A stretch of 64,000 nt of DNA. It comes from Ktedonospora formicarum. Lineage in GTDB: Bacteria; Chloroflexota; Ktedonobacteria; Ktedonobacterales; Ktedonobacteraceae. Shown here piece by piece: positions 1 through 9,307 of this stretch. A program made the position numbers and the translations under genes. Every line of letters begins with the position of its first letter. The first letter of the stretch is position 1. Location of the stretch: assembly GCF_016587355.1 (NCBI RefSeq), contig NZ_BNJF01000009.1:245451-309450 (forward strand). The letters are read 5' to 3'. The notes under the pieces are model-generated. The model made no database searches, was not told where the DNA came from, and saw only the letters and a list, made by a program, of their open reading frames with translations.

Positions 1-169
1 AATTCCTTTCCCCAAAAATACTATTCTCTGTTTTAAAAATAGTTTGCCAGAATAAAAATGTTCAATAGCATCGTAGCATGTTCTTCATGCTACATGCCTT
101 TCTCCTTAATAAGCCACTGGCCCGAGCGAACGGAAGCCAGTCATTTTTTCCTGCATGATGAATTCTCTT

Positions 170-259
170 GAGAATCAAGGTTCCCAATATCAGGAAGTCT
201 CTGTCGCATGAAAGCCCTTTCCATGCGCCATCACACGATGCCAGAAGTTACAGCACAAC
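170..259. repeat. tnpB 3'-end repeat, copy 1
   Basis: This 90-bp block covers the last codons of the large tnpB and its downstream flank. It recurs with few changes at 4168-4257, where no tnpB is attached. In IS605-type elements this is the right-end region, where the guide (omega) RNA is encoded across the tnpB 3' end. The omega-RNA role is inferred from the family. The repeat itself is directly visible. Confidence 0.7.
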
Positions 260-1905
260 CTGAGTGCTCCCCGCGCGCTCAAGCAGCGGGGTTCCAGAGG
301 TTCGTCCCACGCTTCCAGTTCTTCTCCTTGAGGGTGAAGAGCAGGCTCTAGTGGTGGTTCCTCTGAACTTTTGGGCAGACGCGCTCTGGCTCGGGTCAGA
401 CCCAAGCTTTGGGGCAGATCCTGCCCCTCTCTCGCACGTTGGATCAGACACTCGTGTGCTGCCCGCAGGCGCGCCTCCGCACCTTCCCAATACACCTGGT
501 ATCGGGCACACGAGGGAATGGGGTCTGCTGGATCAAGGTAGGCAGCAAGAAACGCTGAGTAGAGATCGCGTTGCACAGGACCCACACCGCAGGCACACTG
601 ATGCCAGCGCTCTGAGAGGGGCTTCTTGACTTTCTTGCCACAGCCATGACACCACTGGCTCAATGCCGTGGTGCGTGTGGGGACTTCGACCAGGGTGCCG
701 CCCGTACTTGCAACGGTGCGTTTCAACAGTGCTACAAACATCCCTGGAGCTCGCAGTCCCACACTCGTGCCAAATTGCCTCTGCCATGCCTTGTAGGAGA
801 TTTTTTCGAGGATGATGGTCTTGCCCAGTGCAAGCACCTCATGCACCTTGCGACCATGCAGGCTCTTACGATACGCCGCCAACTTGCGCTCTTTGCTCGC
901 CTTGCGTCGCCTCGTCGCCTGGTAGCGCTTGCTCTGTTTCCACGGTCGCTTCTTGGTGTCCCGCTTCCTAATGCGTCCCTTCTCGTCGTAGTACTCCGGG
1001 TTGCCTGCTCGTCTTTGCCGATCCATCTGCCGCTGCAGACGACGAATGGCTCTCGCATCAGGTGCCAGTTCCGCACAGAATACCTGCAGACTGGCTTCCC
1101 CTTCCTGGGGGACGAGCGCCAGGGTCGATGGGCCAAGATCTCCTCCCACGATGCTCTTGCCAATGATGTGTTTGGGCTTGTGGTGAGGGACCCCTTCCAG
1201 GACCAGTTGCACAACGTAGCGATACCCCTCGGTATCGGCACCAGCTGCTCTCTTGCTGCTGGCGGGACGTTGGAGGAGGCGAGCGTATTTGATGCGGTGC
1301 TTCAAACCATGGCACACCACTTCATCCTGCCAATCGATGAGAGCTGGGAAACGATCCCCATTCCAGAGCAGGAACCCGGCGTTTCCCTTCTCGGGTGGTT
1401 GAAGGACAAAGCGCAGACCGGTATCATTGCGCTTGTTCTCGATGCTGCAGAAGCCTCGCCCTCGGCTTTTGAAGCGCACTCGCCTGGCGTTGCCCAGGCA
1501 GACGCGATTGAGGGCGCGATAGGCGTGGGTGGCCAGGGTTTGGGCGAGTACCGCCTCAATGTGCTCAGCGATCCACCCAACGCGCAAGCCCTTGACCGCT
1601 TGATGCAGGGCAGCTTCGGTGAAGCTATGGGCTTGACGCAAGGCAGAGAACGCCGCCGCTCGCTCCGCCTTATGGGTACGAGGGAAGGTGCGGGCCTCTT
1701 GCCAGGCGGGATCAGCCCGCATGCGGCGCAGACGCTTCTGCCCGAGGGAGAGGATGGCATTGTAGAGCTGTCGGGCCGCCTCCAGATGAGCGCGCAGGCG
1801 CTTAGCCTGCCCCTGGTTCACCACCAGGGGCAGTTCCAGCAGAAAGGTCGTTGTACGGAACGTTGCTGATTTTTTCTGGTCGCTTGCAGCCTGAGGCTTC
1901 TTCAT
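190..1905 (-). CDS. tnpB: large TnpB-family RNA-guided nuclease (IS605 OrfB-like)
   Basis: This 571-residue protein is the RNA-guided nuclease type encoded by IS200/IS605 elements. The RuvC-like parts are intact: GGDLGPSTLAL (first Asp) near residue 255, IILEKISYKAW (Glu) near 365, a CHGC...CACG zinc ribbon near 415-440, and RDLYSAFLAAY (last Asp) near 445. It is longer than the usual 380-450 residues. The excess is a tail of about 120 residues after the last RuvC motif, rich in Glu, Pro and Arg. No tnpA lies beside it. A truncated relative lies at 2322-2620, and both share the same 5' flank. It is probably a complete, potentially active IS1341-type element. The tail's role is unknown. Confidence 0.85.
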   Translation of the reverse strand: MKKPQAASDQKKSATFRTTTFLLELPLVVNQGQAKRLRAHLEAARQLYNAILSLGQKRLRRMRADPAWQEARTFPRTHKAERAAAFSALRQAHSFTEAALHQAVKGLRVGWIAEHIEAVLAQTLATHAYRALNRVCLGNARRVRFKSRGRGFCSIENKRNDTGLRFVLQPPEKGNAGFLLWNGDRFPALIDWQDEVVCHGLKHRIKYARLLQRPASSKRAAGADTEGYRYVVQLVLEGVPHHKPKHIIGKSIVGGDLGPSTLALVPQEGEASLQVFCAELAPDARAIRRLQRQMDRQRRAGNPEYYDEKGRIRKRDTKKRPWKQSKRYQATRRRKASKERKLAAYRKSLHGRKVHEVLALGKTIILEKISYKAWQRQFGTSVGLRAPGMFVALLKRTVASTGGTLVEVPTRTTALSQWCHGCGKKVKKPLSERWHQCACGVGPVQRDLYSAFLAAYLDPADPIPSCARYQVYWEGAEARLRAAHECLIQRAREGQDLPQSLGLTRARARLPKSSEEPPLEPALHPQGEELEAWDEPLEPRCLSARGALRLCCNFWHRVMAHGKGFHATETS

Positions 1906-1915
1906 GTCATCTCTC

Positions 1916-2089
1916 GTGCATGGCGCTTTGTGCCTAGATCATACGTTCCATAGGATAGCAGCACGAGAACATCTCGTCAAGTGCCCACCATCCGCTGTTG
2001 TGAGGATTCGTTCCTCCCCCAGCCTTGCAAGGAACGGCGATGCATCCCTGCCATCAATGAGCAGGGCTTTCTCGCTCGGTTTCTTGTAA
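1916..2089. repeat. tnpB upstream-flank repeat, copy 1
   Basis: About 174 bp immediately upstream of the large tnpB match 2628-2803, upstream of the truncated tnpB, at well over 80% by eye. The block probably holds the element's left end and tnpB promoter. Conservation ends at the same point in both copies (TTCTTGTAA), which may be the element boundary. Confidence 0.7.
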
Positions 2090-2123
2090 TTTTATGAGCC
2101 ATATCCTACGCCTGACCACTTTC

Positions 2124-2313
2124 TTCCCCCTTTCTCTCACCTCATTCCCCCTGCCATATTCCCCTGTCCTCCTCTGGTGTCTCCCCGCCACCATGTTAAC
2201 GTGAAGTCATCCTTTCTGTATGGGTTGGACAAGATATCGTTGAACATGTCATCTGCACCGATTGACTCCTGGAAGAATATCATGTATGCGGTGTATGGGA
2301 CTGCTCACATGAA
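2124..2313. repeat. interspersed block X, copy 1
   Basis: About 190 bp resemble 4294-4486 at roughly 75% identity by eye. This copy lies between the complete tnpB element and the truncated tnpB. The other lies just upstream of a small gene at 4531. No coding potential is evident, and the origin is unknown. Confidence 0.6.
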
Positions 2314-2321
2314 AGAAGATC

Positions 2322-2620
2322 AGAAGGCTGCTTCGGTGAAGCCATGGGCTTTGCGCAAGGAGGAGAACGTCGCCGCTCGCTCCGCCTTGTGGGCACGAGG
2401 AAAGGTGCGGGCCTCTTACCAGGCGGGATCAGCCCGCATGTGGCGCAGACGCTTCTGCCCGAGGGAGAGGATGGCATTGTAGCGCGCTTCCAGATGGGCA
2501 TGCACCCGCTTGGCCTGCCCGGCGTTCACTACAAGGGGCAGTTCCAGCAGAAATGTGGGGGGTACGGACAGTGGGTGCTTGTGTGTGGTCGCTTGCAGCC
2601 TGGCGCTTCGCGCATCCCAT
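2322..2620 (-). pseudogene. truncated tnpB, N-terminal fragment
   Basis: The DNA is clearly homologous to the first 300 bp or so of the large tnpB (1610-1905) in the same orientation. It carries small indels that break the frame, and nothing of the RuvC or zinc-ribbon region follows. It directly abuts block X, so most of the gene was deleted. The upstream flank (2628-2803) is still recognisable as that of the intact element. Confidence 0.75.
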
Positions 2621-2627
2621 TTCTTTT

Positions 2628-2803
2628 GTGTATGGCGCTTTGGGTCTAGATCGTATGTTCCATAGAATAGCAGAATGGGAACATCTCGTCAAGTGCCCCA
2701 ACATCCGCTATTGCGAGGATCCGCCCCTCCCCTCAGCCTTTCAAGGAACGGCGATGCATCCCTGCCATCCATGAGCAGGGCTTTCTCGCTCGCATTCTTG
2801 TAA
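2628..2803. repeat. tnpB upstream-flank repeat, copy 2
   Basis: This is the second copy of the tnpB left-end flank, attached to the truncated tnpB. It ends at the same motif (TTCTTGTAA) as the copy at 1916-2089. Confidence 0.7.
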
Positions 2804-2847
2804 ACATACCTCCGTTGGGTCGACTGACCAGAAACGTTGGACTGCCT

Positions 2848-2889
2848 CAAAAAACGGTTGGGGAGCCGCGCGCCGCGCGGCTCCCCAAC
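2848..2889 (-). terminator. strong rho-independent terminator
   Basis: A perfect 16-bp stem (2857-2872 with 2874-2889, GTTGGGGAGCCGCGCG and its complement) is followed on the minus strand by CGTTTTTTG. It lies about 20 bp beyond the stop of the minus-strand gene ending at 2910, so it almost certainly ends that transcript. Confidence 0.9.
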
Positions 2890-2909
2890 TGATGTGCTCA
2901 GTACTCCCT

Positions 2910-3539
2910 CTAGGCGACGAAACGCCGGAACCGGCGCGTCAGCATGGGAACGTTCCCTCCGCTGGCGCTGAGGATCGCGCCCGTCGTCCAGTCGTTGCCG
3001 TGCTCCGGGCTGATCATGTTGGGCGGCGAGAGCCGTCCGACCGCCCTCCTCGTGATCGAGGGGACGATGTAGATGCCTGCGGGCCTGCGGACGGGCAGGC
3101 TGGGACCCTCGTTGAAGCGCTCCCCCAGCAGCGGGACCCCGCCGAGCATCTTGTCGCCGGGCTGCTCTTCGCTGACGGTGACCGCGCTGCGAAGAGCGAA
3201 GCTCTTCGGGAAGAAGATCGTTGTCCCGTCGGCGCAGAGGCTCACGATCGGGTGCGAGCAGGTGTTGAAGCACACCTCCTCGTCCACGTAGGCCGCCGGG
3301 ACCAGCTGCCCACTGATACGCCGCTCGACGGTCCGCGCCCCGGCGTACGCTGCCAGGACGATCTCGATGCCGCCGAAGCCCAGTGTCACCGTACCCTCGT
3401 CGGAGACGGTGATGCTGGCAGGGCGGTACTCCCGTACGAGGTACAGATTGCGCGTCGTCGGGTCCCTGCGGACCCGCAAGGAGTGGGTCCGACCCCACTC
3501 ATCCTGAACCTCGACGGTCGTTTCCTCCGCTTTGCCCAT
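2910..3539 (-). CDS. hypothetical GC-rich orphan protein
   Basis: This protein of about 209 residues matches no family I recognise. It is acidic, mostly beta-like in pattern, with no signal peptide or membrane segment. The chosen ATG has GAGGGG nine bases upstream. An earlier in-frame ATG at 3578 lies within a hairpin (3563-3584) and has no ribosome site. The gene is markedly richer in G/C-ending codons than its neighbours. It has its own terminator and stands alone between transposon debris and non-coding DNA. Two other small genes (14906-15304, 28577-28801) have the same compositional style. A longer overlapping frame on the same strand (to 2689) was rejected because it reads through the terminator. 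Confidence 0.65.
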   Translation of the reverse strand: MGKAEETTVEVQDEWGRTHSLRVRRDPTTRNLYLVREYRPASITVSDEGTVTLGFGGIEIVLAAYAGARTVERRISGQLVPAAYVDEEVCFNTCSHPIVSLCADGTTIFFPKSFALRSAVTVSEEQPGDKMLGGVPLLGERFNEGPSLPVRRPAGIYIVPSITRRAVGRLSPPNMISPEHGNDWTTGAILSASGGNVPMLTRRFRRFVA

Positions 3540-3562
3540 GACAACCAACCCCTCTGGGTCGG

Positions 3563-3584
3563 GCGAGAATGCCATCATTCTCGC
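3563..3584. promoter_or_regulatory. inverted repeat upstream of orphan gene
   Basis: GCGAGAATG and CATTCTCGC form a 9-bp stem with a 4-base loop just upstream of the likely start at 3539. It could be an operator or a leader hairpin. Only the symmetry is seen directly. Confidence 0.4.
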
Positions 3585-4167
3585 GCTGGATTATGTACTG
3601 AACACTCATCGGTAGCCTGATCTCATTCCACAGGAGTGCCGGATCGTGGCTCTCGTTATGGAAAGGTGGTTCATCTGATGAGACGATAGGCCAGTCGATC
3701 TCTGGGTTCCTCCGAGTGTCCTCCGCGATGTCTCAACGTACCGGACAGACAGCGAACCTACGGTGACAAACCACAAAGAAACCGATCACCTTGCCAGCGC
3801 AAGCCAGCATGTTCGGTGACAGATAATTGTTCACCTCCATTATAGAGGAAAACCATTTTCAAACACAAGGAGGTCCTAGTCCTCTCTTACCCCAATTTCC
3901 GAGGAAATCCATTTCTCTGCTCCCGTTTCTCAGTAGGTATCCAGTCGCTTCGAACTGACATGAGAATATACAGAGCCAGAGACCATTCAGCCTTGCCGTT
4001 CTGCTACAGATCAAGCGAAAAGTCGCAAAATGGTCTCAATGCTGCAAGAGGGGGTTCCAATCTCTCAGCCCCATTCCCTGGGAGGCAAGTTGCCGTGCCA
4101 GCATAAGGAATGCTGGGATGATGAGTATGTAAGCTCGTTCTGTGTTGTCTACATGCTGGGTGTCTCT
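3585..4167. other. non-coding stretch
   Basis: No open frame with a ribosome site or recognisable product was found in these roughly 580 bp. The region lies upstream of the minus-strand orphan gene and should contain its promoter, but no convincing -35/-10 pair was picked out. Confidence 0.5.
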
Positions 4168-4257
4168 GAGAATGAAGGTTCCCAATATCAGCGAGGTGCT
4201 ATTGTATGAAAGCCCTTTCCATGTGCCATCACACGATGCCAGCATTCACAGCACAAC
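4168..4257. repeat. tnpB 3'-end repeat, copy 2 (solo)
   Basis: This matches 170-259, including the codons for the C-terminus of the large TnpB, but no tnpB body is attached. It is a scar of a lost element, or a solo right end that could still encode an omega-like RNA for a TnpB acting in trans. Confidence 0.65.
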
Positions 4258-4293
4258 GTAATAACATGAACCCATCCGATGCATGACTACTCT

Positions 4294-4486
4294 CTTCCCC
4301 CTTCCTCTCACCCCACCTCCCTTGCCATATTTCCCCGTCTTCCTCTGGGGTACCCCTGCCACGATGTTAGAGTCAAGTCATCCTTTCTAAAATGGATTGG
4401 ATGAGAGAGTGTTGAATAGATCACCCGCACAGCTTTGACCCCAGGAGGAAGGTCATGTGCGCGGTGAATGGGACTGCGCGCATGAA
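4294..4486. repeat. interspersed block X, copy 2
   Basis: This is the second copy of the block at 2124-2313. Here it runs up to about 45 bp before the start of the gene at 4531, so it may supply that gene's upstream region. Confidence 0.55.
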
Positions 4487-4530
4487 AAGACCGGGTGTGT
4501 GGGTGAGCATACAAGGAGGTTGCACTTTTT

Positions 4531-4815
4531 ATGGCACAGTCCAAAAAACAGTTGCTCAAGAACATCCAACGTCAATGTCAGCAAGCCGGTCGCGCGCTTG
4601 CCCTTGCGGCCTACCAACGTGACAATATGGCTCTCCTCGATGCCTACGGACAACTCCGCATTGACATTCGAGAGACCGTAAAGCACCTTCGGCGCGCCCC
4701 TACTGGAGCGCTTGAGCAGATGACGCTTCCTGTCACGTCTGCTGATGTCAAGTATCTGCATCAACGGTTGAAGCGTCTGCAACGCACCCTGATTGTACCG
4801 GATGCATCGTTGTAG
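4531..4815 (+). CDS. small hypothetical helical protein
   Basis: This basic protein of 94 residues is Gln/Leu/Arg-rich and predicted to be almost entirely helical. I do not recognise a family. A good AAGGAGG lies about 11 bases before the ATG. It is followed at 4957 by another unknown gene on the same strand, with 140 bp between, so the two could be co-transcribed. There is no signal peptide or membrane segment. Confidence 0.65.
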   Translation: MAQSKKQLLKNIQRQCQQAGRALALAAYQRDNMALLDAYGQLRIDIRETVKHLRRAPTGALEQMTLPVTSADVKYLHQRLKRLQRTLIVPDASL

Positions 4816-4956
4816 GGCACTCTTATCGTAGTAACGTTGTCTATCTCGCACCATCGCACATCGGGAGGAATGCATGCGATGGTAAATGCCTTCGTCATGC
4901 TCGTCCCGAGACACACAATGAAATCGCACATGTAAAAGAAAGAAGAGGGAACTTCC

Positions 4957-5787
4957 ATGACCAAGGCAATCACCAACCCCGACTCGTTGGCACATTCGGC
5001 GTCTCTCGATTGGACAGAGCTGCAGACCAAAGCGACAAAGGATGCCCAGCATACCTTTTTATCGGTGGTGCTCAATGCGCCACTGCAACTTGACGATGCC
5101 CAGCTACAAGCGGAGGAGGAGCAAGCGGAAAAGCGGTACACGCAGGCCCTGCTCGATGCCAGGCGTCATCGCGCGACCGCTGCATCCTCGCTGCTCTCGG
5201 CGATGTGCAACTGGTCGAGGAAACAAGCGACCGCTCTCCTTCGTGAGAAGGTCGCAGGCAAGCCGATGAGTCCCAATTACCCTGAGCTGTTCGCCTCCGA
5301 TCTGCAACAGCAGTTCACGACTGTACGCTCGGACCTGCAACACTTCTGGAAACAGGAAGATGAGCAGCAAGCCGTCGTACAACAGCAACGCATTGCCGCC
5401 CAACGCAAGGACGCTGAAGAAGCATTTGGCACTGCCTACCCGATCATTCATGATCTGGGTGAGCTGGTCTTGCATGGCGAGCGAGAGCGCCAGAGCCTCT
5501 TTGAGTCCGGACACCGTATGGCCAACGCGTGGGCAGACAAATATGAGCAGAGTGTGAAGAAGCGCGAAGATCAGCTTGCCGAACGCGTCCAACTGATTCA
5601 GGAGCAAGAGCGAGAGAACCGACAGCATCAACTGTCTGTACGTTCTCTCTCCAGGTGGGATGAAAGAAACTCGTTTCTCGATGCTGTGGTGTCCACCGGC
5701 AAAAATACCGTGGGGTGCCTCCTGGTCTGGTTCCTCCTCCTGGCAGGTGTACTCGGTGCACTCTATCTGGCGTTTCCCCATCACTAG
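4957..5787 (+). CDS. coiled-coil protein with C-terminal membrane anchor
   Basis: This protein of 276 residues has no recognised family. Residues of roughly 40-235 are rich in Gln, Glu, Arg and Ala in a pattern typical of long helices or coiled coils. One strongly hydrophobic segment near residues 250-272 (GCLLVWFLLLAGVLGALYLAF) sits at the very C-terminus. This suggests a tail-anchored protein with its bulk in the cytoplasm. A purine-rich ribosome site (AGAAGAGGGA) precedes the ATG. It may form a pair with the small gene at 4531. Confidence 0.65.
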   Translation: MTKAITNPDSLAHSASLDWTELQTKATKDAQHTFLSVVLNAPLQLDDAQLQAEEEQAEKRYTQALLDARRHRATAASSLLSAMCNWSRKQATALLREKVAGKPMSPNYPELFASDLQQQFTTVRSDLQHFWKQEDEQQAVVQQQRIAAQRKDAEEAFGTAYPIIHDLGELVLHGERERQSLFESGHRMANAWADKYEQSVKKREDQLAERVQLIQEQERENRQHQLSVRSLSRWDERNSFLDAVVSTGKNTVGCLLVWFLLLAGVLGALYLAFPHH

Positions 5788-6132
5788 TTTTTTCCGCGTA
5801 GCATTCGTTTCTTGTAGATTCATCTCGTCGTATGGCTCGCAAGGGACGCCCTCCCTTGCCTTCCCTGTCGCGCTTCTGCTTCTGTATCAGGCAGAGGTGC
5901 GCGCGAGCGGATGTGATGGTTCCCTCTCTGGAGCCCGGAAACCCGTTCGCGTTGCGAGTCCTGGTGACTGACGCTCCCAGGTGAGGTTGAGCTTGTCAGG
6001 AACCAGGCTTGTAGCATGGCCCTGATACCGGTATGTGTGTTTGATGATGACGTTCGCTCCCACCATGTGGTTGAGCTTGTTCGTCTCTTCTCATCATCCA
6101 TATCGTCATTGACAATTGTGTCTTACTGAAAA

Positions 6133-6180
6133 CACAAGAGGAAGAGTGCCTGGGTATATCCCTCCTCTTCCACTTGTGTG
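6133..6180. terminator. imperfect hairpin
   Basis: CACAAGAGGAAGAG pairs with CTCTTCCACTTGTG (one mismatch) across a loop of about 17 bases. No clear T-run follows on either strand. It could end transcripts from the coiled-coil gene, but this is weak. Confidence 0.35.
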
Positions 6181-6337
6181 ATCCTATTTGCCTGCTCTGT
6201 GGATGATGGGCGTTTCATAGGACTGCCTCACAAGAATTCGTTCCTTATAATTGCGTAGTGCTGTGAGGCGATCTCTTCCCTGTATATGCCCATCAAGCCA
6301 CCTGTACTGGACGCGGCACCACCACATTGGCGGGAGG

Positions 6338-6366
6338 CGCGCTTCACGGATAGAAGCGCGTTTATC
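6338..6366 (+). terminator. terminator-like hairpin
   Basis: CGCGCTTC and GAAGCGCG form an 8-bp GC-rich stem with a 7-base loop, followed by TTTAT on the plus strand. It lies in the intergenic stretch before the primase gene. Confidence 0.4.
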
Positions 6367-7168
6367 CTAGAGTTGTGTTCCATTTTACGGAGCAATTTGG
6401 CTTTATTTTCACCTTCCTACCCACGACCTCCCCACCTGGTCACGGGCCCTGTTCTGTATAGTTGAAGTGAATAGAAAAAGAACAGTCCCATAGGGACAAC
6501 AGATGATCCATCTGTTACTGGCCAACGTGCCACCCTGGAAAGCTTTGTGTCTGTAAAGTGGATACTCGCTTTCCCAAGCATCATTGTTCTGTCCTCTGAA
6601 AACGGCACAAGCAATGATGAGCTGGAAGAAGGATTGCAGGGCTTTCTTCACATGAAGCAAGAACTCTCCTGATGATCAGCACAAACGTCTGTTTATGTAT
6701 GTAGGTTGGTTTGTAGGTGTGCTCGCTGCTGAAAGTAACTACGGTAGATAGTTCTTGTTAGGGACGGTGTTGTAGAGAGAAAACTTCTGAGAAGTATATT
6801 GTTGTGCGTACTTGTTGGATGCAGATTGTAAAGCAAGACTGTGGTCGTTATTGTTGTCGTTTGTTTCTTCCATTCTTTCCGAGTACTTGTGTGTTTATAT
6901 GCAATGCATGTAAAAGAGATATTGTAGGGTGCAATAGAAAAATCGTTGGTGCTTCACTTTTTACGGCCATGAGTGCTCAGGCCACTGTGCATTTTATCCC
7001 TCTTTGTTGAAGCGATGATTCAGGCTCATCGCGTTCTTTGTGTGCACCATTCTTTGTTTGATTTATATCGACAAACATCTATTTTAACATTTAACGTCTC
7101 CGCATTGGGAGGCAAAGGCCAGTATGTTTGTGGTGTCACAAGTCAGACAACAAGGAGAATTGTGTGTG

Positions 7169-8137
7169 ATGACTGCTTCTAAATCATCTCCCTCTTCTTT
7201 TGCTGTGTATCAAACCGCGCTTGCCGCGTTACGAGCGCGTATTAGCTTCATTCCTATTGTGCCTGATGGGAGGAAAGCTCCGGCTGTTCGATGGAAGCCG
7301 TACCAGGTGAGCCTGCCAACGTTGAATCATGCTCGGACCTGGTTTTATGGCAAGGATCATGGGATCGCGTTTCTTACTGGAAGCGTGAGTGGGGGATTAG
7401 AGATGCTTGATTTTGATGCCCATGACATCTATGCGCAGTTTGTTGAGCGAGTACGACAGGAAGAACTGACCGCACTCCTGGAGAAAATTGAGCAGGGCTA
7501 CAAGGAGCTCTCGCCCAGAGGGGTGCATCTCTATTATCGATGCCGTGTCATTGAGGGGAGTAAAAAGTTAGCCCAGTGCCCATTAAAGGCGCCTCCCTGG
7601 GTCGAGAGCACAATTGAAACGCGAGGAGAGGGAGGGTATGGCATCGGCGCTCCTTCATCTGGTGGGGTGCATCCCAGCGGGCGTCCCTATCGGGTGGTAC
7701 AAGGAGACCTGTCCACCATCGTCACGATTACCGTGCAAGAGCGTGCGCTACTTCATGCCGTTGCTCGCACGCTTGATAAGATACCACCGCCAGTGCATCA
7801 GCCCCCTCGCATACCCTCGCAGCAGAGTCAGGGGCGTCGGCCAGGCACGATCTTTAATGAGCAGGCAACGTGGTCTGAGATTTTGGAACCATATGGGTGG
7901 ACCTGGGTGAAAAAGATCGGCCAGGAGGATTTTTGGAGACGACCTGGGAAGACGCTTGGCATCAGTGCGACAACCAACTTTGAAGGGAGCGGCTACTTGT
8001 ATGTGTTCTCAACCTCAACGCCCTTTGTTGCGCGCGTGGGCATCGATAAATTTGGCGCATATACCATTCTTGCCCATCAGGGCGATTTTGCCTCGTCGAC
8101 AAAAGCACTGGTTGCGCAAGGGTATGTGGAGGTGTGA
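7169..8137 (+). CDS. bifunctional DNA primase/polymerase (Prim-Pol)
   Basis: This 322-residue protein carries a Prim-Pol (archaeo-eukaryotic primase fold) domain, used by plasmids, phages and integrated elements to prime and extend DNA. The metal-binding pair is visible in GLEMLDFDAHD (D81, D83). SPRGVHLYYR (H120) and IETRGEGGYGIGAPSS...HPSG (150-171) give the remaining nucleotide-binding motifs. The C-terminal 85 residues (from WSEILEPYGWTW) resemble the accessory domain after Prim-Pol in plasmid replication proteins. No helicase domain is fused. The ATG at 7169 has AAGGAG eleven bases upstream. It is the first gene of the module that also holds a beta clamp. Confidence 0.85.
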   Translation: MTASKSSPSSFAVYQTALAALRARISFIPIVPDGRKAPAVRWKPYQVSLPTLNHARTWFYGKDHGIAFLTGSVSGGLEMLDFDAHDIYAQFVERVRQEELTALLEKIEQGYKELSPRGVHLYYRCRVIEGSKKLAQCPLKAPPWVESTIETRGEGGYGIGAPSSGGVHPSGRPYRVVQGDLSTIVTITVQERALLHAVARTLDKIPPPVHQPPRIPSQQSQGRRPGTIFNEQATWSEILEPYGWTWVKKIGQEDFWRRPGKTLGISATTNFEGSGYLYVFSTSTPFVARVGIDKFGAYTILAHQGDFASSTKALVAQGYVEV

Positions 8138-8222
8138 GCTCTATGCTTCCATCTTGAGGGCGTTTTTGTTCGTGAGTGAGCATGTCGTAGCGCAAAAAAT
8201 GTACACAGAGAAAACAGCGCAG

Positions 8223-8248
8223 ACCTGCTAGAAAATAGCAGGTTTTCT
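8223..8248 (+). terminator. hairpin with T-run before helicase-like gene
   Basis: ACCTGCTA / TAGCAGGT (8223-8230 and 8236-8243) forms an 8-bp stem followed by TTTTCT. It sits only about 12 bp before the ribosome site of the next gene. It may terminate the primase transcript or act as an attenuator for the downstream gene. Confidence 0.6.
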
Positions 8249-8269
8249 GCTAAAGAAAGGAGAATCTGC

Positions 8270-8881
8270 GTGAAAAAACGTATCCCAGACTCTTCCCACA
8301 CGTTCCCACTATCGCCAGCTGTCCCTACCCAATGGAAGAAGAGTGCGCACTTGCGCAAAGTCTTCGCGGTCTTAGAGCAAGCCCTTGCCCGCAGTGAGCA
8401 GGGAGGGATGCTGCTCATTCTTGACGAGGACATGATCGTGTCTCTTGCTCTTATGGGGATTGAGCATCTGTTACACCAGAATCCTCATCAACATCTCCTC
8501 TGGCTTGTCAAACGTCATCAGAAGGCTGTTTGCCTGAAAGCATGGGAGCAGGCTCAGGCATGGGGAGATGGAAGCCCTTTGCGCGATCGGTTCACCATGA
8601 CGCCTCTCCCACAGAAGGCCAGTGAGGCCCAGGTGTGTATTGCCGCCGTCACCGATATACAGCTTGCTGTTGACATAACCCCTCGTCATCCCTTTTTCCT
8701 GACGCTTGATGCTGTGCTCTGCTCTGAGGTGCTTGATCACCCTGGCCCTGCCTTGACGCATATGCTGGAAATCTTTTGCTCCTTAGAGAAGCGGGTGATT
8801 GGGCTTGGTGCCACGATACTTGAGGATGTGGATGCGTCACTTTTCCCACGCATCATTGATACAAAAAGCCAGACGACATAA
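8270..8881 (+). CDS. degenerate SF2-helicase-like protein
   Basis: This 203-residue protein starts at GTG with AAAGGAGAA upstream. It has no database-style family match I am certain of. Its order of segments recalls the first RecA-like domain of superfamily 2 helicases: a hydrophobic strand near residue 47 (GGMLLILDEDM), HLLWLVKRHQKA (like motif Ia), VCIAAVTDIQL (like Ib), DAVLCSEVLD where DEAD/DEAH would be, and VIGLGATI where GLTATP would be. There is no Walker A lysine and no second domain. If related, it is a non-catalytic remnant or adaptor. It lies between the primase and the Ycf35/AAA cassette. Confidence 0.6.
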   Translation: MKKRIPDSSHTFPLSPAVPTQWKKSAHLRKVFAVLEQALARSEQGGMLLILDEDMIVSLALMGIEHLLHQNPHQHLLWLVKRHQKAVCLKAWEQAQAWGDGSPLRDRFTMTPLPQKASEAQVCIAAVTDIQLAVDITPRHPFFLTLDAVLCSEVLDHPGPALTHMLEIFCSLEKRVIGLGATILEDVDASLFPRIIDTKSQTT

Positions 8882-9001
8882 AAGCGGAAAATGTGTATAT
8901 ACACTTGCTCCCCGTTTGCTTGCCCCCTCTTGTGCGCCCCTCCGTTTTCTCCTGTTTGTCTCTCTGGCTTCTTTCCACTTGTCCCCAGAAGGAGATGAAG
9001 G

Positions 9002-9244
9002 ATGCACTCCGCTGTCTTCGCTGCTGGCGACACGGTTGTCATGCTTGCCCGCGCTTCGCATGCTTATCATGACCAGGTGATTGTGGTCAAGCAGGGACGA
9101 AGCGCCTTTGACCACCAGAGGTTTCTCTTTTCCTCAATACGTGCACCTCCCCCGAAAGAAACAGACCCAGATTCTCCGGTCAGGATATATGTCATTGGAA
9201 CGTCGAAAGACGCACTTCACCCAGGTTGTGCTCTCAATTTGTAG
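9002..9244 (+). CDS. small hypothetical protein, possible SH3/KOW-like fold
   Basis: This protein of 80 residues has AGAAGGAG about eight bases before its ATG. The N-terminal part (FAAGDTVVMLARASHAYHDQ, then VIVVKQG) has the spacing of a small beta-barrel such as a KOW or Tudor-like domain. That is an impression only. It sits between the helicase-like gene and the HTH gene on the same strand. Confidence 0.6.
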   Translation: MHSAVFAAGDTVVMLARASHAYHDQVIVVKQGRSAFDHQRFLFSSIRAPPPKETDPDSPVRIYVIGTSKDALHPGCALNL

Positions 9245-9307
9245 GATGTTTCTCGTAGACGCATTTGCTCGCATCTCTTGTGTTGAGATGGAGAGGAGAA
9301 GGAACGC

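Larger units (their letters stand above)
5788..7168. other. long stretch without a convincing gene
   Basis: About 1.4 kb separate the coiled-coil gene from the replication module. One possible 59-codon minus-strand frame (6066 down to 5887) has protein-like composition but no ribosome site, and is not called. Several hairpins are visible (see 6133-6180 and 6338-6366). The part after about 6400 is AT-rich with only short random frames. It probably includes the promoter for the primase gene. Confidence 0.5.
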